From PFJX01 sp044227325 (GTDB lineage: Bacteria > Pseudomonadota > Gammaproteobacteria > Burkholderiales > Thiobacillaceae): a DNA stretch of 64,000 bases. Within the stretch, counting starts at the first letter, position 1; every line of letters begins with the position of its first letter. The position numbers and the translations under genes are program-made. Shown one piece after another: positions 41,159-49,539 of this stretch. The notes under the pieces are model-generated. The model did no database searches. It saw only the letters and a program-made list of their open reading frames with translations, and was not told the DNA's origin. Where the stretch lies: the NCBI GenBank assembly GCA_044227325.1, contig JBGAFI010000002.1, positions 186,001-250,000 on the forward strand. Direction: 5' to 3'.

Positions 41159-42346
41159 TTATGGGGCCTTGACCACCCGGAGGTAGCGCAGGCGCACGCC
41201 GTCCGCCGCGTCCTGTTCGATCCAGGCCAGATGAAGATTGCCCATCTCGTCCAAGGCGATGGCCGGGCTGGTTTGCCGACCCGGGCCGGAAATCGCCGCT
41301 AGGGTGGAATTCTCGCTCCAGCCGGATGGCGTCAGCCGGGTCAGCCAGATGTCCGCCGTGCCGTCCCGCTCGTCGTCGAAGGCGATCACCAGGTCGCCTC
41401 GACTGTTGCCCGCCGCCGTGGGATGCCATTGGGCGATGGCGTCGCCGAAGCTGTCCTGGGCCTTGCCGTCCTTGGCGAAGGTGGCGCCGCCGTCGTCGCT
41501 CACGGCGGCGTAGACGTCGTAGCCGGAGAGGAAATCCCGCTTGTCCAGCCAGGTGGCGGCGAGACGAGCGCCGAAAGGCGCCAGGGAGGGACGCATGGCG
41601 CCGGTGCCCCGGCCCAGGTCGCCCTGGGCCTTGCCGGTCGGGTTGCCGCTGATGCGCCTGGGCGCGCTCCAGTTCAGGCCGTCCTGGCTGCCGCTGCCGT
41701 AGATGACCGTGTGCCCATGGCGCCGGTCCTCCCAGGCCAGGGCCAGGCCTTGCCGCGTGGCGGCCAGGGTCGGGAACAACTGGTCGTCGACGGGGGCGAC
41801 GGCATCGGCGGGCAGGGCGGCGCCGGGCTTGATCGCCATGCCGTCGATGGCCAGGGGCGCGAGCCGGACGCGGCGCCAGCGGCCCTCGGGCGCGCTCCAG
41901 GCGGCGAACGCGCCCAGGCGCGGATGGTAGGCCACACTACCTTGTCCGCCGGAGTCCGCCAGCCGAAGCGCGGGACCGACGCCGTGGAGATCGGCAAGCG
42001 CCGCGTTGACGCCGGTTTCGTCTTCCCAGATCAGCAGGAAGCGGCCCGCGTCCAGCGCGGCCACCGCCGGTTCGAAGCATTCGCCCTTGCCCATGGCGTG
42101 CGCGCGGAAAACGGCCGAGTCGGCGGCTTTCACGCCCACGTGGCAGCCGGGCGCGCCGCCCCGGTTGTCTTCCCAGACGAGGGCGACCGCGTCCGCGGAC
42201 ACGGCCAGACTTCTGCGGCCGGTGGCATCCAGATGCACGAAGGTGCTGGAGCCGCCGGCGACCACATCGATGGGCGCATCCGCGCCGCGGGCCGGGAGCG
42301 CAAGCGCGAGAATGTGGAAACAGGCGATGACGGCGGCGAGCTTCAC
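41159..42346 (-). CDS. Secreted sialidase-like (BNR/Asp-box) beta-propeller protein
   Basis: A 395-residue precursor with a signal peptide (KLAAVIACFHILALALPARG). The mature protein shows repeated beta-propeller blades, with Asp-box-like motifs such as VSDDGGATF and GSGSQDGLNWS, and repeats of ALxWED (VALVWEDNRG, FLLIWEDETG, LALAWEDRRHG). Exo-alpha-sialidases and many non-catalytic exported proteins share this fold; I do not see the sialidase arginine triad with confidence, so activity is not claimed. The start is a GTG at 42346, overlapping the thioredoxin gene by four bases, with GGGGAG upstream. It may be a substrate-binding partner of the thioredoxin. Confidence 0.75.
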   Translation of the reverse strand: MKLAAVIACFHILALALPARGADAPIDVVAGGSSTFVHLDATGRRSLAVSADAVALVWEDNRGGAPGCHVGVKAADSAVFRAHAMGKGECFEPAVAALDAGRFLLIWEDETGVNAALADLHGVGPALRLADSGGQGSVAYHPRLGAFAAWSAPEGRWRRVRLAPLAIDGMAIKPGAALPADAVAPVDDQLFPTLAATRQGLALAWEDRRHGHTVIYGSGSQDGLNWSAPRRISGNPTGKAQGDLGRGTGAMRPSLAPFGARLAATWLDKRDFLSGYDVYAAVSDDGGATFAKDGKAQDSFGDAIAQWHPTAAGNSRGDLVIAFDDERDGTADIWLTRLTPSGWSENSTLAAISGPGRQTSPAIALDEMGNLHLAWIEQDAADGVRLRYLRVVKAP

Positions 42347-42843
42347 TTCTTGCTCCCCAGGAATTGCATCAGGGTTTGCGTTCGGTAATATCCGCCGCGC
42401 ACATAGCGGTCGTAATCCTTGAAATCGTCCACCGTCTTGAAGCCGGGAATCTTCGCGACCACCTGGCCGTCCGGCGTCATGAACACGAACAGGGGCGTGG
42501 CATAGGCGCCCAGCTTCGCCCCCAGTTCCCCCTCGGTGAGACGCTCGCCGCTGGGCAGACGGATGCGCTTGCCGCCTTCGGCATCCACATAGACCAGCAC
42601 GTAGTTTTCGCTGAACAGCTGCTTCAGGCCCGGATCGGAGAATGTCTTGCGGTTGACGTGGTCGCACCAGGCGCAGCCGTAGCGGCCGAAATAAAGCAGG
42701 ACGGGTTTGTTCTCCGCCTGGGCCTGGCGCATGCCGGCGTCGTGGCCGAGGAAGGGGTAGCCGGCGGGCGGATCGGCCCAGGCGGTGGTGACCAGCAAAG
42801 ACAGCGCGAACAGGCAGCGGGCGCTAAAAAGAAGGAAGGGCAT
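42343..42843 (-). CDS. Exported thioredoxin-fold protein (SoxW-like)
   Basis: A 166-residue precursor with a signal peptide (about residues 1-23) and a thioredoxin domain. YFGRYGCAWCDHVNRKTF carries a CAWC redox motif, and YATPLFVFMTPDGQV holds the cis-Pro loop. It belongs to the thioredoxin_2/SoxW-like group of periplasmic reductants. SoxW-like proteins occur near thiosulfate oxidation genes, but no sox gene is visible here. Its stop overlaps the start of the beta-propeller gene by four bases, so the pair is an operon. GGAGACGATAG precedes the ATG. It diverges from mog across 62 bases. Confidence 0.85.
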   Translation of the reverse strand: MPFLLFSARCLFALSLLVTTAWADPPAGYPFLGHDAGMRQAQAENKPVLLYFGRYGCAWCDHVNRKTFSDPGLKQLFSENYVLVYVDAEGGKRIRLPSGERLTEGELGAKLGAYATPLFVFMTPDGQVVAKIPGFKTVDDFKDYDRYVRGGYYRTQTLMQFLGSKK

Positions 42844-42905
42844 CTATCGTCTCCAAGAGTTTCGCGGGATATTCTTCCCCGATTTGACAAAAAGGAAGCG
42901 CACGC

Positions 42906-43445
42906 ATGTACCAATCCGCCACCATCGGTATCGTTTCCGTCAGCGATCGGGCCAGCACCGGCGTATACGAGGATAAGGGTCTTCCGGCCCTGAAGGAATG
43001 GCTGCTTGCCGCGTTGCATAATCCTCTGGATTTCGAGCAACGCCTGATTCCCGACGAACAGGCGGAGATCGAGCGGACCCTGATCGAACTGGCGGCCACC
43101 TGCTGTCTGGTGCTGACCACCGGCGGTACCGGCCCGGCGCCGCGGGATGTGACGCCGGAGGCCACCCTGGCGGTCGCCGACAAGGTGTTGCCCGGCTTCG
43201 GCGAGGCGATGCGCGCGGTGAGCCTGAAATATGTGCCCACGGCGATCCTCTCGCGCCAAGTGGGGGTGGTGCGGGGAAGCTGCCTGATCCTCAACCTGCC
43301 CGGCCAGCCCAAGGCCATCAAGGAAACCCTGGACGGCGTGTTCGCGGCGGTGCCCTATGGCATCGACCTGATCGGCGGGCCTTATCTGGAAACCCGTGAG
43401 GAGGTGGTGGCGGCTTTCCGGCCGAAATCGGCGCGCCGGCCATGA
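42906..43445 (+). CDS. mog: Molybdopterin adenylyltransferase
   Basis: A 179-residue enzyme that adenylylates molybdopterin before molybdate insertion in molybdenum cofactor synthesis. The MoCF/MogA fold shows IGIVSVSDRASTGVYEDKG, the TTGGTGPAPRDVTPEAT loop typical of MogA, and LNLPGQPKAIKETLDGVF. The length is normal. AAGGAAG lies upstream of the ATG. Its stop overlaps the start of a MASE1-type histidine kinase by four bases (ATGA), an unusual partner, and an ANTAR response regulator follows, suggesting that Moco supply is tied to this two-component system. Confidence 0.92.
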   Translation: MYQSATIGIVSVSDRASTGVYEDKGLPALKEWLLAALHNPLDFEQRLIPDEQAEIERTLIELAATCCLVLTTGGTGPAPRDVTPEATLAVADKVLPGFGEAMRAVSLKYVPTAILSRQVGVVRGSCLILNLPGQPKAIKETLDGVFAAVPYGIDLIGGPYLETREEVVAAFRPKSARRP

Positions 43446-45748
43446 CCGTGCGGGGCCAGCTCTCCTCCTGGCCTCTTCCGCTTACCGCCGGCGCGTGTCT
43501 GGCGACCGGGGGATTGGCCCACTTCCTGGTGGGGTCGGATCTGGCGCCCGTGATTTTCTGGCCGCCGCCGGGCATCGCCCTGGGGGCCGCGCTGATCTGG
43601 GGTCTGCGGACCGTTCCCGCCGCGTTCGTCGGTACCGCCGGCGCCCTACTGTGGTGGGGCATGTCCTGGCATGACGCCATCCTGCTGGGGGCCGCCACCT
43701 CGGTGCAAGCCCTGGCGGGCACCCTGCTGCTGAGGAAGGCGGGCTTTCCCGGCATTCTCTATCGGGTGTCGGATCTGGCTAAACTGGTCATCCACGGCGG
43801 GCTGCTCGCGGGGATATTGGCGGCCGGCTTGACCTACCTTGCGATGCGGGACGTGGACTGGTTCTGGGAGGCCTCGTTGCCGCGCTGCGTGCTGGCCGTG
43901 GTGGCGGCCCATATGTTGGCGGCGCTGGTTTTCGTGCCCATCGTCGTCTGCCGCCGCACCGCCGCCTGCCCGAAAGCGAAAGGCAGCCGCTGGGAGGCGG
44001 GCATCGCCCTGCTATTGTTGCTGGCGAGCGGCATGGCCTTGGCCCACCCGGCCCTCATGGGGTTGCCGGACAGCGTTTTCCGGCCCTATCCCCTGATGCC
44101 TTTCCTGCTCTGGCTGGCGATGCGCTCGAATCCCCGTTATGCGTCGCTGGGCGTCGCCATGCTTTATGGGCTGGCCGCCTCGACGACCGGATGGGGCCAG
44201 GGGCACCTGTTCGCATTGTTGCACGATACCCTGGTTTTGCCGCTGCACGGCTATGTCCTCGTGGTGGGCCTCTCGTCCATGGCCTTGGCCGTGCTCATGG
44301 TTTCCCGCACCTTGGCGGAAGACGCCCTGCGCGCGAGCGAAGCGCGCCTGCGCAACCTTGTCGGCCTGATCCGCAATTGTCTGTGGGAAACGGATGCGCG
44401 CGGACGCTTCGTCTACCTGGATAGCCACGTGGAGTCGGTGTTCTCCTTGCCCGCCGCCGCCATGCTGGGACGGCGGCCCGAGGACATCTGGCCGGCCGGC
44501 CTGGGGCCCGCGCTGCGGGCGCTGTTCAGGCAGACCATGGACGGGAATCTGGCCGAGTATGCCCCCCAGAACCTGGCGCGGGCGGATGGCGAAATGACCT
44601 ATCTGGAAACCAACTGCTCGCCCTTGCGCGATGCCAGCGGCCGTCATCTGGGCTGGCAGGGCATCACGCGGAACGTGACCGACCGGGTGCGCATGGCACG
44701 GAATCTGGACGATAGCGATCGCCGTTTCCGGCAATTGGCGGAGAGCATCGAGGAGGTCTTCTGGGTTTCCGATCGCGCGATCACCCGCTTCGAATATCTG
44801 AGTCCCCAGTGCGAGGAAGTCTATGGCGTTTCGCGGGAGGAATTGATGGGCGACGCCCGGAACCGCATGCCCGCCATCTGCCAGGACGATCTGCCCCATT
44901 TTCACGAGCGGCTGAAGGACGTGGTGGACGGCAAGCCGGTCGATGTGGATTTCCGTATCCACCATGCGCGCAAGGGTCTGCGCTGGATCCGCTCGCGCTC
45001 GTTCCCCTTCGAGGACACGGACGGCAAGGCCATGACCGCGGGCATCGTCGAGGACATCACCGAGCGGAAACTGCTGGAGCAGGCGAACATGGTGGAGGCC
45101 CTGGCCCAGCGGGATGCCCTGATCCGGGAAGTGCACCATCGCATCAAGAACAATCTCCAGACCGTGGTGGGTCTGTTGCGCCGCGAGGTCGGCAAGCATC
45201 CCGAGGCGAAGACCGCCATCGAAGCCGCCATCGCCCAGGTGCAATCCGTCGCGGTGGTACATGGGCTCCATGGACGGGTCACTCAGCACACCATCATGCT
45301 ATGCGAGTTGTTGCCGGCCATCGTCAACAACGTGTCCGAGCTGACCGGCGTGACGATCCGGCGCGAGGGCGTGCGGGAAGGCTGCGGCGAGCTGCGCATC
45401 AAGGACAGCGAGACCGTGGCCGTGGCGCTGATCCTCAACGAATTGGCCACCAATGCGGTGAAACATGCCACCGCCCTGGGCGACGAGGCGGCTTGTCCGC
45501 TGGTTACAATGGCCCGGGAAGGACATCTGGCCCGCATCCGCATGGTCAATGCCGGGCGCTTGCCCCAGGCGTTCGACTTCGCCACGGGGGTCGGGCTGGG
45601 TACCGGCCTCGGACTGGTGCGGGCGCTGGTTCCCAAGCCGGGCATGGCGATCGAGTACCGTCAGCGCGGCGAGGAAGTGGAAGTGGAGGTGGTGATCGAA
45701 GCCCCCGTGCTGACGCCGACCTCGGTCGATCAATTGAACTTCGGGTAA
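43442..45748 (+). CDS. MASE1-PAS-PAS histidine kinase (HisKA_2/HWE-like) paired with ANTAR regulator
   Basis: A 768-residue membrane kinase. An N-terminal MASE1-type sensor with about eight helices (about 10-285; VIFWPPPGIALGAALIWGL is a typical MASE1 segment) is followed by two PAS domains (about 300-420 and 425-550), a HisKA_2 phosphoacceptor region with IREVHHRIKNNLQTVVGLL (His in EVHHR), and an ATPase domain with LILNELATNAVKHATALG and GLGTGLGLVRAL. HisKA_2 kinases commonly pair with ANTAR regulators, as with PdtaS/PdtaR and EutW/EutV. It is translationally coupled to mog, and the regulator follows eight bases later. Confidence 0.9.
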   Translation: MTVRGQLSSWPLPLTAGACLATGGLAHFLVGSDLAPVIFWPPPGIALGAALIWGLRTVPAAFVGTAGALLWWGMSWHDAILLGAATSVQALAGTLLLRKAGFPGILYRVSDLAKLVIHGGLLAGILAAGLTYLAMRDVDWFWEASLPRCVLAVVAAHMLAALVFVPIVVCRRTAACPKAKGSRWEAGIALLLLLASGMALAHPALMGLPDSVFRPYPLMPFLLWLAMRSNPRYASLGVAMLYGLAASTTGWGQGHLFALLHDTLVLPLHGYVLVVGLSSMALAVLMVSRTLAEDALRASEARLRNLVGLIRNCLWETDARGRFVYLDSHVESVFSLPAAAMLGRRPEDIWPAGLGPALRALFRQTMDGNLAEYAPQNLARADGEMTYLETNCSPLRDASGRHLGWQGITRNVTDRVRMARNLDDSDRRFRQLAESIEEVFWVSDRAITRFEYLSPQCEEVYGVSREELMGDARNRMPAICQDDLPHFHERLKDVVDGKPVDVDFRIHHARKGLRWIRSRSFPFEDTDGKAMTAGIVEDITERKLLEQANMVEALAQRDALIREVHHRIKNNLQTVVGLLRREVGKHPEAKTAIEAAIAQVQSVAVVHGLHGRVTQHTIMLCELLPAIVNNVSELTGVTIRREGVREGCGELRIKDSETVAVALILNELATNAVKHATALGDEAACPLVTMAREGHLARIRMVNAGRLPQAFDFATGVGLGTGLGLVRALVPKPGMAIEYRQRGEEVEVEVVIEAPVLTPTSVDQLNFG

Positions 45749-45756
45749 GGAGGAAC

Positions 45757-46347
45757 ATGAGAAAAATACTGATCGTCGATGACGACCGGGTGATACTGAA
45801 CATTCTCGCGGAAGGGCTGCGGGAGTTGGGCTATGAGGTTGCCACCTCGGTTTCCGGGGCCGATGCGCTCAGGCTGGCGCGGGCCAGCGCCCACGATCTG
45901 GCGATCCTGGATATGCGCATGCCGGAAATGTCCGGGCTGGAACTGGCCAGGGAGCTGAAGGCGGCGAATCTGGCCCCGTTCGTGTTTCTCTCCGCGTTCG
46001 GGGACGAGACCGACGTGCGGGATGCCGCCGAGGCCGGCGCCCTGGGCTATCTGGTCAAGCCGGTGGATATCCCGCAACTGGTGCCCTTCATTGAGGCGGC
46101 CATGGCGCGCGGCCGCGAAATCGACATGCTGCGCAATACCACCGATCAACTCCAGCAGGCTTTGCGGGTCGAGCAGAAGACCCGCACCGCGGTGGGCATC
46201 ATCATGGAGCGCAAGGGTCTGGACCGGCAGGAAGCCTTCGATCTGCTGCGCGCCCGGGCCCGCTCCCAGCGCCGCAAGATCGGCGAGGTGGCCGACGATT
46301 TGATCGTGGCGGTGGAGGGGATGAATCTGACCTTGCGCACGCCTTGA
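45757..46347 (+). CDS. ANTAR-domain response regulator (transcription antiterminator)
   Basis: A 196-residue protein. The receiver domain (about 1-118) has IVDDDRVIL, phospho-acceptor Asp in LAILDMRMPEMSG, and LVKPVD with the conserved Lys. A coiled-coil linker leads to an ANTAR domain (about 135-190; RTAVGIIMERKGLDRQEAF, then ARSQRRKIGEVADDL). ANTAR proteins bind paired RNA hairpins with six-base loops and prevent transcription termination. The start has a perfect AAGGAGG, and the gene follows its kinase by eight bases. The RNA targets are not identified; the 285-base gap downstream is one place to look. Confidence 0.93.
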   Translation: MRKILIVDDDRVILNILAEGLRELGYEVATSVSGADALRLARASAHDLAILDMRMPEMSGLELARELKAANLAPFVFLSAFGDETDVRDAAEAGALGYLVKPVDIPQLVPFIEAAMARGREIDMLRNTTDQLQQALRVEQKTRTAVGIIMERKGLDRQEAFDLLRARARSQRRKIGEVADDLIVAVEGMNLTLRTP

Positions 46348-46379
46348 AGCGTCGCGCCAAGGGGTTTTTAAAATTCCCC

Positions 46380-46406
46380 TAAAGTTTAGTAAAGTATCAC
46401 CGTAAT
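46380..46406 (+). promoter_or_regulatory. Sigma-28-like promoter of the STAS-GGDEF/EAL unit
   Basis: A perfect -35 TAAAGTTT (46380-46387), 11-base spacer, and a poorer -10 ACCGTAAT (46399-46406; consensus GCCGATAA). The transcript would begin inside the hairpin at 46409-46433. Confidence 0.4.
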
Positions 46407-46408
46407 TT

Positions 46409-46433
46409 GCTTGGTGGTAACTACCTACCAAGC
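46409..46433 (+). repeat. Bulged hairpin in STAS leader
   Basis: GCTTGGT pairs with ACCAAGC and the inner GGT pairs with ACC around AACT, with one bulged T. No T-run follows. It may be an operator or an RNA structure. Confidence 0.4.
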
Positions 46434-46632
46434 TTCCTGGCAAAGATGACCTACCCAAGCCCTCGGGGTCGCCTTCACACCGCCGCCAACTCCTCGCGGC
46501 GCATCCCAAGCATCGGGCCCAGCTCCCGCCCATGATTTTCTCGTGACGCAGGTCGTTTCTTGCCTGGAATCCTCTCGCAAGCGTCTGTGTCGCGGATAAG
46601 TTGTCCTCGGTTTCAATGGCAGGGAGAGGAAC

Positions 46633-47004
46633 ATGGATACGAACAAGATCAGCGTCACGCCGGAAGGCGAACTGCACATCAAGGTCGGGCGGGATTTCGG
46701 CTTGGACGAGGCCGTGCTGTGCATGCGGAACTGTCCCCACCCGTCGACTGAATCCGCCCGGCGCGTGGTATTCGACCTGCGTGGCACAAGAACCATCCAG
46801 ACCGCCGGCCTGGGATTCATGCTCATGGTCAAGGAGCGTTGCCAGCTTTCAAAGGAGAACGCCGTGATCGTCTACGACGACCCCCACATCGGCCAGATGC
46901 TTTATCTCTCCCACTTCGAGGAGAAGTTCCATCTGGTTCTGCAAGCCAAGCACGAGCCGACGCATAAGCCTGTGGGAATGGAAATGAACGGGGGGGCCGC
47001 CTAG
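46633..47004 (+). CDS. STAS-domain protein (anti-sigma antagonist-like)
   Basis: A 123-residue single STAS domain. The beta-strand VTPEGELHIKVG is followed by RRVVFDLRGTRTIQTAGLGF, where the usual phospho-acceptor position DxSGxxxL reads QTAGLGFM, so Thr takes the place of Ser. C-terminal IVYDDPHIGQMLYLSHFEEK completes the fold. STAS proteins relay partner switching with anti-sigma or kinase proteins, but no RsbW-like or PP2C gene is adjacent. The neighbour, 24 bases downstream, is a GGDEF/EAL protein. Together with the sigma-28-like promoter this suggests a role in motility or biofilm switching; this is inference. Confidence 0.8.
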   Translation: MDTNKISVTPEGELHIKVGRDFGLDEAVLCMRNCPHPSTESARRVVFDLRGTRTIQTAGLGFMLMVKERCQLSKENAVIVYDDPHIGQMLYLSHFEEKFHLVLQAKHEPTHKPVGMEMNGGAA

Positions 47005-47028
47005 GCGCCGATCCAGGAGAGCGTTGCC

Positions 47029-48810
47029 ATGACCAAGGGAAAAGGCCGATCCGCGCTGCCCGCGAACGACGAGTCGGGTGGCACGGACCCATTGCGCGAG
47101 GGCGATGTTGCGCGGTCCACGGTCGAGGAATTGCGCCTGCTGGAAAAGGCGTTCCAATTCAATCCCGTCGCGATCATGATCACCGACCATGCGAATCGGA
47201 TCATCGCGGTGAATCAGAGTTTTACCCGCTTGACCGGCTATGGCGCCGAGGATGTGCTTGGACAGAAGCCCTCCCTCCTGAAGTCCGGGCGCCAGGGCCC
47301 CGAGTTCTACCGGGATATGTGGGGCAGCCTGCACGTCCATGGCGAGTGGTCCGGCGAGATCTGGGATCGACGCAAGGACGGCAGCCACTACCCCAAATGG
47401 CTCGACATCAATGTGGTGCGGGAAACCCCGAACGGGGCCGTGAGCCATTACGTGGCGTTTTTCAAGGACATGTCCGCGAGCAAGGTGGCGGAGGAGCGCA
47501 TCCGCCTGCTGGCCTATCACGATCCCCTGACCGGACTGCCCAATCGCCTGCTGCTGACGGACCGTCTGGCCCACGCCCTGGCTTCGGCCAGGCGGCGCCA
47601 GGGCCATGTGGCGGTGATGTTCATCGATCTGGACCGCTTCAAGAACGTCAACGATTCCCTGGGCCACGCGGTGGGCGACAAGCTGTTGTGGGAGATCGCG
47701 CATCGGCTCAACGCCTGTGTGCGCGAGGAGGATACGGTTTCCCGGTTGGGCGGCGACGAGTTCGTGGTGGTGCTGGAGAGCCTGCAGGATCACCAGGACG
47801 CGGTCGCCATCGCCAACAAGATCCACCGGGCGTTCGAAGAACCCATCACGGTGGACGGCCATAGCCTGCATGCCTCGGCCAGCATCGGCATCGCCCTCTA
47901 TCCCAACGACGGCGAGAATGGCGAGGTGCTCATGCAGAACGCGGATACGGCCATGTATCAGGCCAAATCCCTGGGCCGCAACAATTACCAGTTCTTCGCC
48001 CCATTCATGAATGCCCACGTGCGCGAGCGCCTGGACCTGGAAAACACCCTGCGCGAGGCCCTGGCCCGGGACGAATTCGAACTGTATTACCAGCCCATCG
48101 TCGATTTGCGCGATGACGAGATCGTCTGTGTCGAGGCCTTGATCCGCTGGCGCCATCCGGTCCAGGGCCTGGTGCCGCCGGACAAGTTCATCCCCGTCGC
48201 CGAGGAGACCGGCTTCATCGTCCAGATCGGCGACTGGGTCATCGATCAGGCTTGCCGGATCCTCGCGGCCTGGCATGGGCAGGGCTTCCAGCCGCCGCGC
48301 ATGTCCTTGAACGTTTCTCCGCGCCAGTTCCGCCAGCCGGGCCTGGCGGACCGCATCCGCCATATCCTGGACAGCCACGGCATCGACGCCCGCCAGATCG
48401 ATCTGGAGGTCACGGAGAGCGCCCTGATGGACCATCCCGAGACGGCGGCCCGCATCCTGCGGGAGTTGAAGGTCATGGGCCTGGGCATCGTCGTCGACGA
48501 TTTCGGCACCGGCTATTCCTCACTGGCCTATCTGAAGACCTTCCCCATCGACAAGTTGAAGATCGACCGCTCCTTCGTGCGGGACATCCTCACCGACAAC
48601 AGCGACCGGGAGATCACCCTCGCGGTCATCGCCCTGTCCCACAACCTGGGCCTCAAGGTGGTGGCGGAAGGGGTGGAGGAAGTGGAACAGCTGGACTTTT
48701 TGAAGAGCCACCGCTGCGACAGCGTGCAGGGTTATTTCTACAGCCAGCCCCGGCCGGCCGGGGACTTCATCGATTATCTGATGGACTACCGCGCCGGCCT
48801 GCCCGTGTGA
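47029..48810 (+). CDS. PAS-GGDEF-EAL c-di-GMP turnover protein
   Basis: A 593-residue cytoplasmic protein. A PAS domain (about 35-150; ILITDHANRIIAVNQSFTRLTG-like start) is followed by a GGDEF domain with intact RLGGDEF and an inhibitory-site RxxD (REED) five residues upstream, then a complete EAL domain with VEALIRW, LNVSPRQF, DDFGTGYSSL, KIDRSFVRD and VQGYFYS. All catalytic residues for both synthesis and hydrolysis are present, so either activity is possible. It lies 24 bases after the STAS gene, so the two are probably one operon. It converges with tcdA nine bases downstream. Confidence 0.94.
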   Translation: MTKGKGRSALPANDESGGTDPLREGDVARSTVEELRLLEKAFQFNPVAIMITDHANRIIAVNQSFTRLTGYGAEDVLGQKPSLLKSGRQGPEFYRDMWGSLHVHGEWSGEIWDRRKDGSHYPKWLDINVVRETPNGAVSHYVAFFKDMSASKVAEERIRLLAYHDPLTGLPNRLLLTDRLAHALASARRRQGHVAVMFIDLDRFKNVNDSLGHAVGDKLLWEIAHRLNACVREEDTVSRLGGDEFVVVLESLQDHQDAVAIANKIHRAFEEPITVDGHSLHASASIGIALYPNDGENGEVLMQNADTAMYQAKSLGRNNYQFFAPFMNAHVRERLDLENTLREALARDEFELYYQPIVDLRDDEIVCVEALIRWRHPVQGLVPPDKFIPVAEETGFIVQIGDWVIDQACRILAAWHGQGFQPPRMSLNVSPRQFRQPGLADRIRHILDSHGIDARQIDLEVTESALMDHPETAARILRELKVMGLGIVVDDFGTGYSSLAYLKTFPIDKLKIDRSFVRDILTDNSDREITLAVIALSHNLGLKVVAEGVEEVEQLDFLKSHRCDSVQGYFYSQPRPAGDFIDYLMDYRAGLPV

Positions 48811-48819
48811 AGCGGCCGC

Positions 48820-49539
48820 TCAGCCGAGCAAGCGCCTGACCACGACGCCCGCCAGCATCAACCCGAACAGGGGCGGCAGGTAGGAAATCGTCCCGTTCAC
48901 CGCGCGGGCGCGGCCTTGGCTCACCGCTTCCGGCGGGCGCGGGGGAAGGCCGGGCTCGTCGGACCAGACCACCGACACGCCCTTGTCGACGCCCCGCTTG
49001 CGCAGGCGCTTGCGCACGATGCGGGCGAGGGGGTCCTGCTCCGTTTCGGCGATATCGGAAACCCTCACCCGCGTCACATCCAGCTTGTTGCCCGCGCCCA
49101 TGCTCGCGGCCACGGGCAGGTCGCGGCGGCGCGCCTCGACGATGAGGGCGATCTTGCAGTTCAGGGAATCAATGCAATCCACCACGTGGTCAACGTCCTC
49201 GGGCAGCAGGGCGGGGATGTTGTCCGGCGTCAGGAAATCCGTCAGCACGGTGAGCCGGCAATCCGGATTGATGTCGCGGATGCGTTCCGCCATCACCTCC
49301 GCCTTGAGCCGGCCCACCGTCGAGAGCAGGGCCGGCAGTTGCCGGTTGATGTTGGAGACGGCGACCGCGTCCATGTCCACCAGGGTGAGGCGGCCGACGC
49401 CGGCCCGGGCCAGGGCTTCCGCGCACCAGGAACCGACGCCGCCGAGCCCCGCGAGGAACACGTGTCTGCCGGCGAGAACCTCGAGCCCGCCCTGGCCGAT
49501 CAGGATTTCGGCTCGTTCGAACTGGGGCGGGATATTCAT
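48820..49539 (-). CDS. tcdA: tRNA threonylcarbamoyladenosine dehydratase
   Basis: A 239-residue ThiF/MoeB-fold protein. The ATP-binding motif VFLAGLGGVGSWCAEALARAG (about residues 27-47) and VDMDAVAVSNINRQL match TcdA (CsdL), which cyclises t6A37 of tRNA to ct6A with ATP. A C-terminal helix (LPPLFGLMLAGVVVRRLLG) is probably membrane associated, as in TcdA. ThiF- or MoeB-type enzymes are alternatives, but their zinc Cys motifs are absent. It overlaps ubiA by four bases (ATGA), the last gene of the recG-ubiC-ubiA-tcdA cluster. Confidence 0.88.
   Translation of the reverse strand: MNIPPQFERAEILIGQGGLEVLAGRHVFLAGLGGVGSWCAEALARAGVGRLTLVDMDAVAVSNINRQLPALLSTVGRLKAEVMAERIRDINPDCRLTVLTDFLTPDNIPALLPEDVDHVVDCIDSLNCKIALIVEARRRDLPVAASMGAGNKLDVTRVRVSDIAETEQDPLARIVRKRLRKRGVDKGVSVVWSDEPGLPPRPPEAVSQGRARAVNGTISYLPPLFGLMLAGVVVRRLLG

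Larger units (their letters stand above)
46348..46632 (+). other. Gene-free leader between the ANTAR regulator and the STAS gene
   Basis: No convincing gene. An imperfect AGGGG/CCCCT inverted repeat (46360-46380) follows the regulator stop. A sigma-28-like promoter lies at 46380-46406 and a 10-bp bulged hairpin at 46409-46433 (GCTTGGT...ACCAAGC). Further GC hairpins are weak. I could not pick out the double six-base-loop pattern bound by ANTAR proteins. The 3' end carries a GGGAGAGG ribosome-binding site for the STAS gene. Confidence 0.5.

Noticed and set aside
46348..46632. ANTAR target (two hairpins with six-base loops) downstream of the ANTAR regulator
   Set aside because: Hairpins are present, but none has a six-base loop with the expected A1 and G4; a covariance search would be needed.
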